In this document: positions 23,946 to 32,813 of the stretch, piece by piece
How the letters are laid out: every line of letters starts with the position of its first letter
How positions within the stretch are numbered: the first letter of the stretch is position 1
From: Actinopolyspora saharensis
Lineage (GTDB): Bacteria; Actinomycetota; Actinomycetes; Mycobacteriales; Pseudonocardiaceae
NCBI RefSeq assembly: GCF_900100925.1
Contig: NZ_FNKO01000001.1
Location: 1,984,001 to 2,048,000 of the forward strand
Reading direction: 5' to 3'
Length of the DNA stretch: 64,000 bases
The notes under the pieces: generated by a model
Databases searched by the model: none
What the model was told of the DNA's origin: nothing
The model's input: the letters and a program-made list of their open reading frames with translations, nothing else
Program-made: the position numbers and the translations under genes

Positions 23946-24686
23946 GTGCTCGTACTGTTGCCACCCTCCGAAACCAAATCGAGCGGAGGCGACGGCCCGC
24001 CGCTGCGCCTGGAGACCCTGTCCTTCGAACAGCTCAACCCCACGCGGGAACGGCTGGCCCTGGCGCTCGCTGAGCTCGGCGAGGACCTGCCCGCGAGCCT
24101 CGCCGCGCTGGGGCTGTCCGAACGCCAGGCCGGTGAGGTCGAACGCAACGCCGCGCTCTGGGACTCCCCCACCAGGCCCGCCCTGGAGCGCTACACGGGG
24201 GTGCTCTACGACGCGCTCGACGTCGGTTCCCTGTCCGCCGCGGAGCGGTCCCGCGCCGACGCCAGGCTCGCCGTGGTCTCGGCGCTGTTCGGAGTGGTGC
24301 GCGGCGGCGATCCCGTACCGGCCTACCGGCTGTCGGCCGGATCCAGCGTGCCGGGGATCGGTGGGCTGCGCGGCGTGTGGCGCCCCGAACTGACCCCGCT
24401 GCTCCGAGCGCAGCCGGGCCCCGTCGTGGATCTGCGCTCGGGCGCTTACGCGGCACTGGCCAAGCTCCCTGACGCCGTCGAGGTGCGGGTGGTCACCGAG
24501 GACTCCGCCGGGACCCGCAAGGCGGTCAGCCACCACAACAAGGCCCACAAGGGCAGGTTGGCCAGGGCACTGGCCAAGGCCGAGCACGAGCCCGCGGGCC
24601 CCGAGGACGTGGCCGAGATCGCCCGGGGTGCCGGAATGCGCTGCGAGCGCACGGGAACGCACGGTCTGCACCTCGTGGTCGACTGA
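23946..24686 (+). CDS. yaaA: Peroxide stress protein YaaA family
   Basis: 246-residue YaaA/DUF328 protein. The family opening LLPPSETKSSGG is present, and the C-terminal basic helix SHHNKAHKGRLARALA matches the DNA-binding-type surface described for YaaA. In E. coli YaaA lowers intracellular free iron during peroxide stress; extending that role here is an inference. The GTG at 23946 begins exactly at the conserved N-terminus. The gene stands alone upstream of the cobalamin region. Confidence 0.88.
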   Translation: MLVLLPPSETKSSGGDGPPLRLETLSFEQLNPTRERLALALAELGEDLPASLAALGLSERQAGEVERNAALWDSPTRPALERYTGVLYDALDVGSLSAAERSRADARLAVVSALFGVVRGGDPVPAYRLSAGSSVPGIGGLRGVWRPELTPLLRAQPGPVVDLRSGAYAALAKLPDAVEVRVVTEDSAGTRKAVSHHNKAHKGRLARALAKAEHEPAGPEDVAEIARGAGMRCERTGTHGLHLVVD

Positions 24687-24969
24687 TGTGAGCTCTCCCC
24701 CATCCGCGGGAGAAAAACACCCGAGTGATCGATGCGTGCACTAGAGTACGAGCTCACGTTCCGGCCTTCGGCGGACCGAGTTCGTTCCCGGACAGCCGTA
24801 GCCACCGCTCGGTCGCCCGACGACCGCACCGGCAGGAGCGTCTCTGCCGCGGAGGCCGCGGACCCCGCCGAAGGCGCGGACGGCGGTGCTTCACCCGTCC
24901 GTGCCGGTAGGCCCGCCGGAACCGCGCACTGCCCGCATCGCACCCGAGCTCCGAGGAGGCGCGCCGAAC

Positions 24970-26199
24970 GTGAGCGACGAGCCCGCGAGCGGCGGACCCG
25001 ACCGGGTGCACGTCGTCGGGATCGGTGCCGACGGCTGGGAGGGCCTCTCCCCCGCCGCACGCCGCACCGTCGAAGCGGCCGAAGTCCTGATGGGCAGTCA
25101 CAGGCAGCTCGCGCTGATTCCGGAGACCACCGGTGAGCGGGTGCCCTGGCCGTCCCCGCTGCTGCCCGCGCTGCCCGGACTGCTGGCCGAGCACGCCGGA
25201 CGTTCGACGTGCGTGCTGGCCAGCGGCGATCCGATGTTCCACGGGATCGGGGCCACGCTGGCCGGACTGCTCGGCCCGCAACGACTCGAGGTCTTTCCGC
25301 AACCGTCCTCGGTTTCGTTGGCCTGCGCCCGGCTCGGTTGGCCCTCCCAGGACGCCCGGGTGGTCAACCTGGTCGGAAGGCCGGTGGAGAACCTGCTGCG
25401 CGGACTCGCACCGGGTGAACGCGTCCTGGTGCTCAGCTCCGACGGGAGCACCCCGGCCGCGGTGGCCGAGCTGCTGACCGCGCACGGTTTCGGCCCCAGC
25501 GAGCTGGCGGTGCTGGAGAACCTGGGGGGACGGGACGAACGGATCCTCCGGGACACCGCCGCTCAGCTGCGGACGAGCACCGCGGCGCTGAACATCGTCG
25601 CCGTCGAGTGCGCGAGCGACCGCGGAACGGGGCGGTTGCCGTCGACACCGGGGCTGACGGAGGAGCTGTTCGAACACGACGGCCAGCTCACCAAGCGGGA
25701 CGTCCGGGCGAGCACGCTGGCGCGGTTGGCCCCACGTCCCGGTGAGCTGCTGTGGGACGTGGGGGCAGGCTCGGGCAGCATCGCGATCGAGTGGATGCGC
25801 AGCGCCGCTTCCTGCCGGGCGATCGCCGTCGAGCGGAACCCCGAGCGGGCCGCGCGCACGGCGAACAACGCCGCCGCCCTGGGGGCCGGCTCGCTGCGGA
25901 TCGTGCGCGAGGCCGCCCCGGAGGGACTGCGGGGGCTGGAGCGGCCGGACGCCGTGTTCGTCGGCGGCGGGGTGAGCGTTCCCGGTGTGCTGGACAGCTG
26001 CGTCGAGGCGTTGCCGCGCGGTGGGCGTCTCGTGGTCAATGCCGTGACGATGGAATCGGAGTCGACAGTGATCGAATGGTACTCCCGCATGGGCGGGGAG
26101 CTGGTGCGGATCGGTATCGAGCAGGCAGGCCCGGTCGGCGGTTTCACCGCCTGGCGGCCCGCCATGCGCGTGACCCAGTGGGCGGTGACCAAGCCTTGA
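24970..26199 (+). CDS. cobL: Precorrin-6Y C5,15-methyltransferase / decarboxylase (CbiE-CbiT fusion), copy 1
   Basis: Methylates C5 and C15 and decarboxylates the ring-C acetate in corrin synthesis. The 409-residue protein has an N-terminal CbiE domain (VVGIGADGWEGLSPAARR; LASGDPMFHGIG). A C-terminal CbiT Rossmann methyltransferase domain follows (LLWDVGAGSGSIAIEWMR near residue 265). This copy matches the canonical CobL pattern closely. The GTG at 24970 has GAGGAGG upstream at a slightly long spacing. Its stop overlaps the cobM1 start, so the two are coupled. A second, divergent cobL lies at 41949-43157. Confidence 0.93.
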   Translation: MSDEPASGGPDRVHVVGIGADGWEGLSPAARRTVEAAEVLMGSHRQLALIPETTGERVPWPSPLLPALPGLLAEHAGRSTCVLASGDPMFHGIGATLAGLLGPQRLEVFPQPSSVSLACARLGWPSQDARVVNLVGRPVENLLRGLAPGERVLVLSSDGSTPAAVAELLTAHGFGPSELAVLENLGGRDERILRDTAAQLRTSTAALNIVAVECASDRGTGRLPSTPGLTEELFEHDGQLTKRDVRASTLARLAPRPGELLWDVGAGSGSIAIEWMRSAASCRAIAVERNPERAARTANNAAALGAGSLRIVREAAPEGLRGLERPDAVFVGGGVSVPGVLDSCVEALPRGGRLVVNAVTMESESTVIEWYSRMGGELVRIGIEQAGPVGGFTAWRPAMRVTQWAVTKP

Positions 26200-26939
26200 C
26201 CGTTCACTTCGTCGGAGCCGGCCCGGGAGCGGCCGACCTCATCACCGTCCGCGGGCAGAACACCATCGCCTCCTGCCCGGTGTGCCTGTACGCGGGCAGC
26301 CTCGTGCCCGAGGAGCTGCTGGAGCACTGCCCGGAGGGGGCCCGGCTGGTCGACACGGCCCGCATGACGCTCGACGAGATCATCGCCGAGATCCTCGACG
26401 CGCAGCGGCGCGGACTCGACGTGGCCAGGCTGCACTCCGGCGACCCCTCCGTGTTCAGCGCGGTGGCCGAGCAGATGCGCAGGCTCGACGAGGCCGGGGT
26501 CGACTACGAGATGGTGCCGGGGGTTCCCGCCTTCTCGGCGGCGGCCGCGGCGCTCAACCGGGAGTTCACGGTGCCCGGCGTGGGGCAGACGGTGCTGCTG
26601 ACCAGAACGGCGGCCAGGGCCACTCCCATGCCGGAGGGCGAGGACCTCGCCACGCTGGGGCGCAGCCGGGCCACGATGGTGCTGCACCTGGCCGTGAACA
26701 GGATCGAGGAGCTCGTCGAACAACTCGTGCCCAACTACGGCCCGGACTGCCCGGTCGCCGTGGTCGCGGGGGCCAGCAGGGCGGACGAGACCGTGCTGCG
26801 CGGGAACCTCTCCGACATCGCCGGGCTGGTTCGCGACGCCGGTGTCGAGCGCACCGCCGTGGTCGTGGTCGGCGAGGTGCTCACGGCGGGGCACTTCCCG
26901 GACAGCCACCTGTACTCCGCGAACCGCTGCCGGAGCTGA
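26196..26939 (+). CDS. cobM: Precorrin-4 C11-methyltransferase, copy 1
   Basis: Adds the C11 methyl group to precorrin-4. The 247-residue protein is a canonical CobM/CbiF: VHFVGAGPGAADLITVRG at the N-terminus, then CLYAGSLVPEE, LHSGDPSVFSAV with the SAM-binding GDP turn, and LTRTAARATPMPEGE. The start is TTG at 26196, overlapping the cobL1 stop (TTGA). A TTG in this coupling position fits the family N-terminus exactly, and no ATG/GTG does. A diverged second copy lies at 43385-45139. Confidence 0.93.
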   Translation: MTVHFVGAGPGAADLITVRGQNTIASCPVCLYAGSLVPEELLEHCPEGARLVDTARMTLDEIIAEILDAQRRGLDVARLHSGDPSVFSAVAEQMRRLDEAGVDYEMVPGVPAFSAAAAALNREFTVPGVGQTVLLTRTAARATPMPEGEDLATLGRSRATMVLHLAVNRIEELVEQLVPNYGPDCPVAVVAGASRADETVLRGNLSDIAGLVRDAGVERTAVVVVGEVLTAGHFPDSHLYSANRCRS

Positions 26940-26955
26940 CGGGGGCTGTCCGGGG

Positions 26956-26984
26956 GCGGGGACTTCCGCGGCGGGAGTCCCCGC
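26956..26984. terminator. Terminator-like hairpin between cobM1 and cbiD
   Basis: Perfect 9-bp stem (26956-26964 with 26976-26984) between two convergent genes, suitable as a terminator in either direction. Confidence 0.55.
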
Positions 26985-27002
26985 AGGCACTCCCCGGAGG
27001 GC

Positions 27003-28118
27003 TCACCCCCCGGGCGGGCAACGCCCCTTGATCGTCCCGGCGCGGTCGATCACGACGATCTCCACCTCGATGGGAGCGCCCTCCAGGGTCGCCAGGGCGA
27101 CGTCCCGCGCTCCCCGCGCGACCAGGTCGCCGAGGGCGACGCCCTCCTCGGCCGAGGCCTCGAGCGCGTCCAGCGCCGTGTTGGCCCGCGCCACGCGCTC
27201 CGACAAGCGCGCGCTGCCCCCCGCCCGCTCGACGAGCCCGGCCAGCCGCGCGAAGTCCACCTGCGAGCGCTTGGAGTGCAGATCGAGGTGGCCGTCGGCC
27301 AGCTTGGCCAGCTTCCCGATCCCGCCGGCTACGGTCAGCCGGGGAACCGGATGTCTGCGCAGGTACTTCAGCACGGCCCCCGCGAAGTCGCCCATGTCCA
27401 GCAGGGCCTCCTCCGGCAGGCCGTGCAGCTCGGTCACCGTGCGTTCCGAGGTGCTGCCGGTGCAGCCGGCCACGTGCCGCAGCCCCTCCGCGCGGGCCAC
27501 GTCCACCCCGCGACGGATGCTGTCGATCCAGGCAGAGCACGAGTACGGGATCACCACCCCGGTGGTGCCCAGGATCGACAACCCGCCCACGATCCCGAGG
27601 CGGGGGTTCCAGGTGTGCCGGGCGAGTTCCGCTCCCTCCTCCACCCACGCCTCCACGACCAGGTCGCCGCTGTCGGCGTGGGTGGCTGCGATCTCCGCGA
27701 CGAGCTCGCCGATCAGCCGCCGCGGAACGGGATTGACGGCGGGTTCGCCCACGGGCAGCGGCAGTCCGGGCTTGGTGATCGTCCCGACCCCCGTGCCCGC
27801 GCGGAAGGTGACCCCGCTGCCGGGCTCTCCCCGGGAGACGGTCACTCCCACGACAGCCCCGTGGGTGATGTCCGGGTCGTCACCGGCGTCCTTGACCACC
27901 CCGGCCGTGGCCCGGTCCTCCTCCAGCAGCTCCCGGTCCAGCGCGAAGGAGGGCTCGTGCCCCTTCGGCAGCCGCACCCGCACCGGGTCCGGGAACTCTC
28001 CGGTGAGCAGGGCGGTGTAGGCAGCCGCGGTCGAGGCGAGGGCACACGCCCCCGTGGTCCACCCGTAACGCGGCCCACCCGTCTGTTCGGCACGATCGTT
28101 CACCACGGGAGAATGCAC
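27003..28118 (-). CDS. cbiD: Cobalt-precorrin-5B C1-methyltransferase
   Basis: Methylates C1 of the corrin ring. This is the step done by CbiD in the anaerobic route and by CobF in the oxygen-dependent route. The 371-residue protein shows GWTTGACALASTAAAYTALL at the N-terminus and the central VPYSCSAW-type segment (seen as VVIPYSCSAWID). GTG start at 28118. It is divergent from cobK with 38 bp between the start codons. No CobF is present in the window, so CbiD presumably fills that step beside the CobG-type enzymes. Confidence 0.95.
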   Translation of the reverse strand: MHSPVVNDRAEQTGGPRYGWTTGACALASTAAAYTALLTGEFPDPVRVRLPKGHEPSFALDRELLEEDRATAGVVKDAGDDPDITHGAVVGVTVSRGEPGSGVTFRAGTGVGTITKPGLPLPVGEPAVNPVPRRLIGELVAEIAATHADSGDLVVEAWVEEGAELARHTWNPRLGIVGGLSILGTTGVVIPYSCSAWIDSIRRGVDVARAEGLRHVAGCTGSTSERTVTELHGLPEEALLDMGDFAGAVLKYLRRHPVPRLTVAGGIGKLAKLADGHLDLHSKRSQVDFARLAGLVERAGGSARLSERVARANTALDALEASAEEGVALGDLVARGARDVALATLEGAPIEVEIVVIDRAGTIKGRCPPGG

Positions 28119-28156
28119 TCCATCGAGTCAGGATTCATTGTTTCGGGGGTGTTCCG

Positions 28157-28912
28157 ATGGGGGCGCGAGTACTCGTCCTCGGGGGTACCGCACAGGCTCG
28201 GCTCCTCGCGAACCAGCTTAACGAGCTCGGGGTCCCGGTGGTCTCCTCACTGGCCGGACGCGTGCGGGCACCGAAGCTGCCCGCGGGCGAGGTCCGCACC
28301 GGCGGTTTCGGAGGTCCGGCCGGGATGGCCGAGTACCTGCGCGACCGAGGAGTAACCGCCCTGGTCGACGCGACCCACCCCTTCGCCGCGCGGATCAGCG
28401 AGAACGCCGTGACCGCCACCGCCGACAGCGGTGTCGAGATGCTCGTGCTACGGCGCGCCCCCTGGACCCCGGGCCCGGGCGACGACTGGCACCGGGTCGG
28501 TTCGCTCCCGGAGGCGGCCGAGACCGCGCGGAGGCTCGGCAGCCGGGTGCTGCTCACCACCGGCAGGCAGGGGCTGCACCACTTCGCGCGGGTGCGGGAC
28601 CGCTGGTTCCTCGCCCGCACCGTGGACGCCCCGGACCCGCCGCTACCGTCCAACATGACCACGATCTCCGCGCGCGGTCCGTTCACCGCGGAGTCCGAGC
28701 GCGAGCTGCTTCGGCAGCAGCGCATCGACGTGATCGTGAGCAAGAACAGCGGAGGGCCGATGACCGAGGGCAAGCTCGCGGCCGCCCGCGAACTCGGGGT
28801 CCCGGTGGTGCTGGTGGAGCAACCTCGGCCACCACGAGCGCCCGCGGTGGACAGCGTTCCCGAGGCGATCGCCTGGCTGCGGGAACGAGTCGACCGGCTT
28901 CACGCCGGGTAG
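28157..28912 (+). CDS. cobK: Precorrin-6A reductase
   Basis: NADPH-dependent reduction of precorrin-6A. The 251-residue protein has VLVLGGTAQARLLANQL at the N-terminus, VDATHPFAARIS and VSKNSGGPMTEGKL, all CobK/CbiJ signatures. It starts at an ATG with a G-rich but poor ribosome site. Its 3' end overlaps the convergent cobIJ gene by 13 bp, so the two mRNAs are antisense at their ends. Confidence 0.94.
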   Translation: MGARVLVLGGTAQARLLANQLNELGVPVVSSLAGRVRAPKLPAGEVRTGGFGGPAGMAEYLRDRGVTALVDATHPFAARISENAVTATADSGVEMLVLRRAPWTPGPGDDWHRVGSLPEAAETARRLGSRVLLTTGRQGLHHFARVRDRWFLARTVDAPDPPLPSNMTTISARGPFTAESERELLRQQRIDVIVSKNSGGPMTEGKLAAARELGVPVVLVEQPRPPRAPAVDSVPEAIAWLRERVDRLHAG

Positions 28913-30435
28913 CGCCGCGGCGTGAACACGGAGACCTCGTCCCCCCTGCTGACGAGCCGGGTCGTGGACGAACCGACCAGCAGCAGGCAGCGCATGTCCA
29001 CCCGTTCCGGATCCAGCTCCCGCAGCTCGACGACCGTGACCTCCTCCTCCGGTCCACCGACGTCGCGGCCGATCACCACCGGTGTGTCCCCGGAGCGCTC
29101 CTCCAGGAGCAGGTCCCTGGCCGCCTCCACCTGCCAGCGACGACTCCGCGAGGCCGGGTTGTACATCGCCAGCGCGAGGTCCGCCCGCGCAGCGGCCCGC
29201 AGCCTGCGTTCGATCACCTCCCACGACTTGAGCCGGTCGGACAGCGAGAGCACGCAGTAGTCGTGCCCGAGCGGGGCCCCCGCTCTGCTGGCGACCGCCT
29301 GCGCCGCGGTGAGTCCGGGGAGGACGTCCACGTCCACGTCCGCGTAGCGCGCGTCGTCGGCCGCCTCCAGGACGGCGCTGCCCATCGCGAACACCCCGGG
29401 GTCTCCGGAGGAGACGACCACGACCCTGCGCCCCGAAGCCGCCAGGTCGAGGGCCTCCTCGGCCCGCTGGGCCTCGACGCGGTTGTCGGAGGGGTGCTTG
29501 CGCTGCCGCGGGTTCGCCTGGATCCGGTCCAGGTAGGGCCCGTATCCGACCAGGTCGTCGGCTGCGGCCAGCGCGGCCTGCGCCTCGGGGGTGGTCCACT
29601 CCCTGCCCGCCGGACCGAGCCCCACCACGGCGAGCCGACCGCCGTGCGCTCCGTCCGGACGCGGCGGCGTCTCCGGAGCGGGAGTCCGCGCACCGGTACG
29701 GCTGGGCAGCAGGGCCAGCGAGAAGTAGGGCACGCTGTCCGGGTCCACCTCGGCCAGTGGTGCGACCCGCTGCCTGGTGGTGCTCGCCCGTTCCACGTAG
29801 TGGGCCTCGTCGAGGCAACCGGCCTTGTCGAAGGCCTCGCGCACGCCTTCGAAGGTCCTGCCCAGCTTGAGCACGGCCGCCGCGTCCGTGCTCTGCAACC
29901 TCCGCGCCAGCTCGTCGGGCTCGAGCGTGCCCGGGAGCACGGTCAGCACCTCGTCGCGCTCGGCGAGCGGGCGTCCCAACTCGGCCGAGGCCGCGCTCAC
30001 CGAGTTCACCCCCGGCACGACCACGGTCTCGAAGCGCCCGGTCAAGCGCTTGTGCATGTGCATGTAGGAGCCGTAGAAGAACGGGTCCCCCTCACCGAGC
30101 AGCACGACGTCGCGTCCCGCGCTCAGGTGAGCCGCCAGTCGTTCGGCGCAGTCGGCGTAGAACTCGTCGATGGCGCCCTGGTACCCGCCGGGGTGGTCGG
30201 TCGTCTCGGTGGTGACCGGGTACACCAGCGGTTCCTCGGTCTGGTCCCCGCGCAGATACGGCTCGGCGACCGAGCGCGCGATGCTGTTGCCGTGCCTGGC
30301 GCTGTGGTAGGCGATCACATCGGCCTCACCGATCAACCGCGCGGCCTTGACCGTCACCAGTTCCGGATCACCGGGGCCGAGCCCCACTCCGAACAGGCGC
30401 CCGGTCGCGGAGTCGTTGCTGTCTTCGCTGTTCAC
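28900..30435 (-). CDS. cobIJ: Fused precorrin-2 C20-methyltransferase / precorrin-3B C17-methyltransferase
   Basis: Fusion of two SAM methyltransferases of the corrin pathway. Residues about 1-240 are CobI ([39 protein letters not shown]). Residues about 270-505 are CobJ ([48 protein letters not shown]). The same fusion is known in mycobacteria (cobIJ). The GTG start overlaps the cobH stop by 4 nt, so it is the third gene of a coupled cobG-cobH-cobIJ operon. Confidence 0.96.
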   Translation of the reverse strand: MNSEDSNDSATGRLFGVGLGPGDPELVTVKAARLIGEADVIAYHSARHGNSIARSVAEPYLRGDQTEEPLVYPVTTETTDHPGGYQGAIDEFYADCAERLAAHLSAGRDVVLLGEGDPFFYGSYMHMHKRLTGRFETVVVPGVNSVSAASAELGRPLAERDEVLTVLPGTLEPDELARRLQSTDAAAVLKLGRTFEGVREAFDKAGCLDEAHYVERASTTRQRVAPLAEVDPDSVPYFSLALLPSRTGARTPAPETPPRPDGAHGGRLAVVGLGPAGREWTTPEAQAALAAADDLVGYGPYLDRIQANPRQRKHPSDNRVEAQRAEEALDLAASGRRVVVVSSGDPGVFAMGSAVLEAADDARYADVDVDVLPGLTAAQAVASRAGAPLGHDYCVLSLSDRLKSWEVIERRLRAAARADLALAMYNPASRSRRWQVEAARDLLLEERSGDTPVVIGRDVGGPEEEVTVVELRELDPERVDMRCLLLVGSSTTRLVSRGDEVSVFTPRRYPA

Positions 30436-31058
30436 TCTTCCTCGCTCGCGATCGCGTTGATGGCGGCGACCGTCATCGCACTACCGCCTCGTCTGCCGTG
30501 CACCACCAGGTGCTCCAGGCCGCTCGGGTGCGCGACCAGTGCCTGCTTGGACTCGACCGCCCCGATGAAACCGACCGGGATCCCGAGCACGGCCGCGGGA
30601 GTGCCCGCGCCCTGCTCGACCAGCTCCAGCAGGCGGAACAGGCTGGTCGGGGCGTTGCCGATCGCGACGACGGCGCCTTCGAGCCGCCCGCGCCACAGTT
30701 CCATCGCGGCGGCGCTGCGGGTGTTGCCCAGTCGCGCGGCGAGGTCGGGCACGCGCGGGTCCGACAACGTGCACAGGATCTCGTTGCCCGCGGGAAGTCT
30801 GCGCCGGGTCACCCCCGCGGCCACCATCTCCGCGTCGCACAGCACCGGCGCACCCGCGGCGAGCGCCCGCCGCGCCGAGCTCACCACCCCCGGCGAGTAG
30901 GCCAGGTCGTCGACCAGGTCGACCATCCCGCAGGAGTGAACCATGCGCACGGCCACACCGGCGACGTCGGAAGGCAGCTCGTCGAGATCGGTTTCCGCCC
31001 GTATCGTCGCGAAGGAGCGGCGGTAGATCTCCTTGCCGTCCCGGATGTATTCGGTCAC
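30432..31058 (-). CDS. cobH: Precorrin-8X methylmutase
   Basis: Migrates the C11 methyl to C12, giving hydrogenobyrinate. The 208-residue protein contains the catalytic-histidine segment [14 protein letters not shown], then [13 protein letters not shown] and [20 protein letters not shown] start at 31058, overlapping the cobG stop by 4 nt. The open frame continues another 117 codons upstream inside cobG, but with no homology. Confidence 0.96.
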   Translation of the reverse strand: MTEYIRDGKEIYRRSFATIRAETDLDELPSDVAGVAVRMVHSCGMVDLVDDLAYSPGVVSSARRALAAGAPVLCDAEMVAAGVTRRRLPAGNEILCTLSDPRVPDLAARLGNTRSAAAMELWRGRLEGAVVAIGNAPTSLFRLLELVEQGAGTPAAVLGIPVGFIGAVESKQALVAHPSGLEHLVVHGRRGGSAMTVAAINAIASEEE

Positions 31059-32497
31059 CGATCGTCCTCGTTCGTCGTGTCCTGGTCGCTGTTCACGCGG
31101 CCCTGCCCGAACCCGTCGTGCTGTCCCGTCGTCGGAGCCGCGGAACCGGGACGCCGCGCGTGTTCCACGGCCTCGGCCACCGTCTCCACCCCGGCGTCGT
31201 CCACCCGGATGAGCTCGTCGTCCCGCGCGCCGGAGCTGACCCGGTACCCGGAGGCGCCGGCCAGCACTTCCACCACCGGACCGCGCGGGCGGCCGCAACG
31301 ACGCGAGCAACCGACCCAGTGCACCGGCAGGTCCCCCGGAGCCACCGCAGCACCGCGGGCCGCGCTGTACGCGGCGTCCCGGTGCACGTCGGCCAGGGAC
31401 TTGGCACAACCGGGATCACCCGCGCAGGCGGTCACACCGTTGAACGGCGAGGACGGATCGACGATCAAACCGCACGAGTGCAGTTCGGAAAACCACGATC
31501 GGTGCTCGTGCTCGCGGACTCCCGGGAGGACCGCGGTCCGCCACGGCGTCAGTCGAACGGCACCGGACGCGGCTTCGGCCGCTCGTATGATGCTATGCAT
31601 CTGCGCGGGGGACAAGCGTCCCAACGGCGCCCCCACGCCGAGGACCACCTCTCCCCCGGTCCGCGTGAGGACCCCCACCGAGGGTTTTTCCTGCTGATCC
31701 CGCCGAACCCCGAAGGGCGGTGTGACTTCGACAACGGTGCCTCCCGCACGCCCCGATCGAGCACGCATCGTGTCCGCGATGTTTCCCGTTGTGTCCAGTT
31801 CGGCCACTCGCCAGACGCCGCCCCCCTGGCGGTCCCGCTCCGCGAGGAACTCCTCCGCGGCGAGAACGGCCGTCTCCGCGGCCTCGGCCGGCCTCACTCG
31901 CGCGCCCGAGTCGTACCCCCCGAGCAGCACCGCGACCGTCTCCCCGTCCAGCGGAAGCAGGCCCACGTCACCGCGCAGCCGCGACACGTCCCCGCTCCCG
32001 TCGTCCACGGTGAACAGGAAACGCCCGGAGAGCTCGGCCAACCGCGGAGTCGAGCAGATTGCCCGGTCCAGCTCACGCACGACCCGCTGCACCGGCAACC
32101 AGCCGGGGTCGTCCAGCCCGGCACCGGGACTGGCCACTATGTTCCGCACCCGCTCGTGGGTCAGCGAGGGAAGCAGTCCCACCGCACCGAGCCGCCGCCC
32201 GAGCTCCTCGGGGAACTCGACACCGCGCAGCTGGAGATTGGCCCGCGAGGTGAGCTCGACCGTGGAGTTGCCCAGCTCCTCCGCGGCCGTGACCAGCACC
32301 CGCAGCTGCTCGGTGCTCAACGTCCCGCCGGGGACGCGGATCCGCGCGAGACCACCGTCGGCGGCGGGGTGGACCTGGAGCGCACCCGGGCAGGCGTCCG
32401 GCCTGTCCCGTTCGGAAGCGAAACCTTCGGACATCGCGGTGATGCTACGGACCACGGAAGTGTGCCACGAAACACGCCGGGGAACGGGCTTCGTCAC
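31055..32497 (-). CDS. cobG: Precorrin-3B synthase (monooxygenase)
   Basis: Oxygen-dependent hydroxylation and lactonisation of precorrin-3A, the hallmark step of the aerobic B12 route. The 480-residue protein belongs to the sulfite/nitrite reductase family. It has SRANLQLRG near residue 85, and four cysteines for the [4Fe-4S]/siroheme-type site at about C358, C364, C397 and C401 (CAGDPGC, then CSRRC). The start is uncertain: GTG at 32497, or ATG at 32434 close to the conserved [15 protein letters not shown]; neither has a clear ribosome site. It is the first gene of the cobG-cobH-cobIJ operon and divergent from cobN. Confidence 0.94.
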   Translation of the reverse strand: MTKPVPRRVSWHTSVVRSITAMSEGFASERDRPDACPGALQVHPAADGGLARIRVPGGTLSTEQLRVLVTAAEELGNSTVELTSRANLQLRGVEFPEELGRRLGAVGLLPSLTHERVRNIVASPGAGLDDPGWLPVQRVVRELDRAICSTPRLAELSGRFLFTVDDGSGDVSRLRGDVGLLPLDGETVAVLLGGYDSGARVRPAEAAETAVLAAEEFLAERDRQGGGVWRVAELDTTGNIADTMRARSGRAGGTVVEVTPPFGVRRDQQEKPSVGVLTRTGGEVVLGVGAPLGRLSPAQMHSIIRAAEAASGAVRLTPWRTAVLPGVREHEHRSWFSELHSCGLIVDPSSPFNGVTACAGDPGCAKSLADVHRDAAYSAARGAAVAPGDLPVHWVGCSRRCGRPRGPVVEVLAGASGYRVSSGARDDELIRVDDAGVETVAEAVEHARRPGSAAPTTGQHDGFGQGRVNSDQDTTNEDDR

Positions 32498-32813
32498 GTC
32501 GGCTTGACTGGAGATCGGCCCGTTCCCGAAACTGGACGGCGTATCCGCGGCGGTGACGGAGGAAGCCGGTGTGAATCCGGCGCGGTCCCGCCACTGTCAC
32601 CGGGGAGCGAACTCCAAGCACGGTCACTGTCGAACGACGATGGGAAGACCGGAGGGAGCCAGGATCCGGGAGCCAGGAGACTCCTGCCGCCGCGACCGTC
32701 AGCAAAGGGGCGAGGACCCCTGGGAAGGTTCCTGATGCAGCGTACGACCGCGCGTGCATCGCGCGCCTGTCCTGGTCGACCGCCCCGGTTCTCGACGCCG
32801 AGGAGCGAGTCGC
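32498..32813. other. Divergent cobG/cobN leader region
   Basis: 316 bp between the start codons of cobG (leftward) and cobN (rightward). Most of it is the cobN cobalamin riboswitch. A small GC-rich hairpin (32706-32710 with 32717-32721) follows the aptamer, and AGGAG lies at 32801, ahead of the cobN ATG. No riboswitch was seen for cobG. Confidence 0.7.
32540..32695 (+). promoter_or_regulatory. Cobalamin riboswitch of cobN
   Basis: Conserved aptamer segments are readable in order: GAAGCCGGTGTGAATCCGG (from about 32562), CGGTCCCGCCACTGTCACC (from about 32583), and the B12 box AGCCAGGAGACTCCTGCC at 32671-32688. The 3' end is about 120 nt before the cobN start. Binding of adenosylcobalamin should reduce cobN expression. 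Identification rests on the motifs; the boundaries are approximate. Confidence 0.95.

Noticed and set aside
24732..25136. Plus-strand open frame of 134 codons before and into cobL1
   Set aside because: Arg/Ala-rich, no ribosome site, overlaps the start of cobL1 in another frame.
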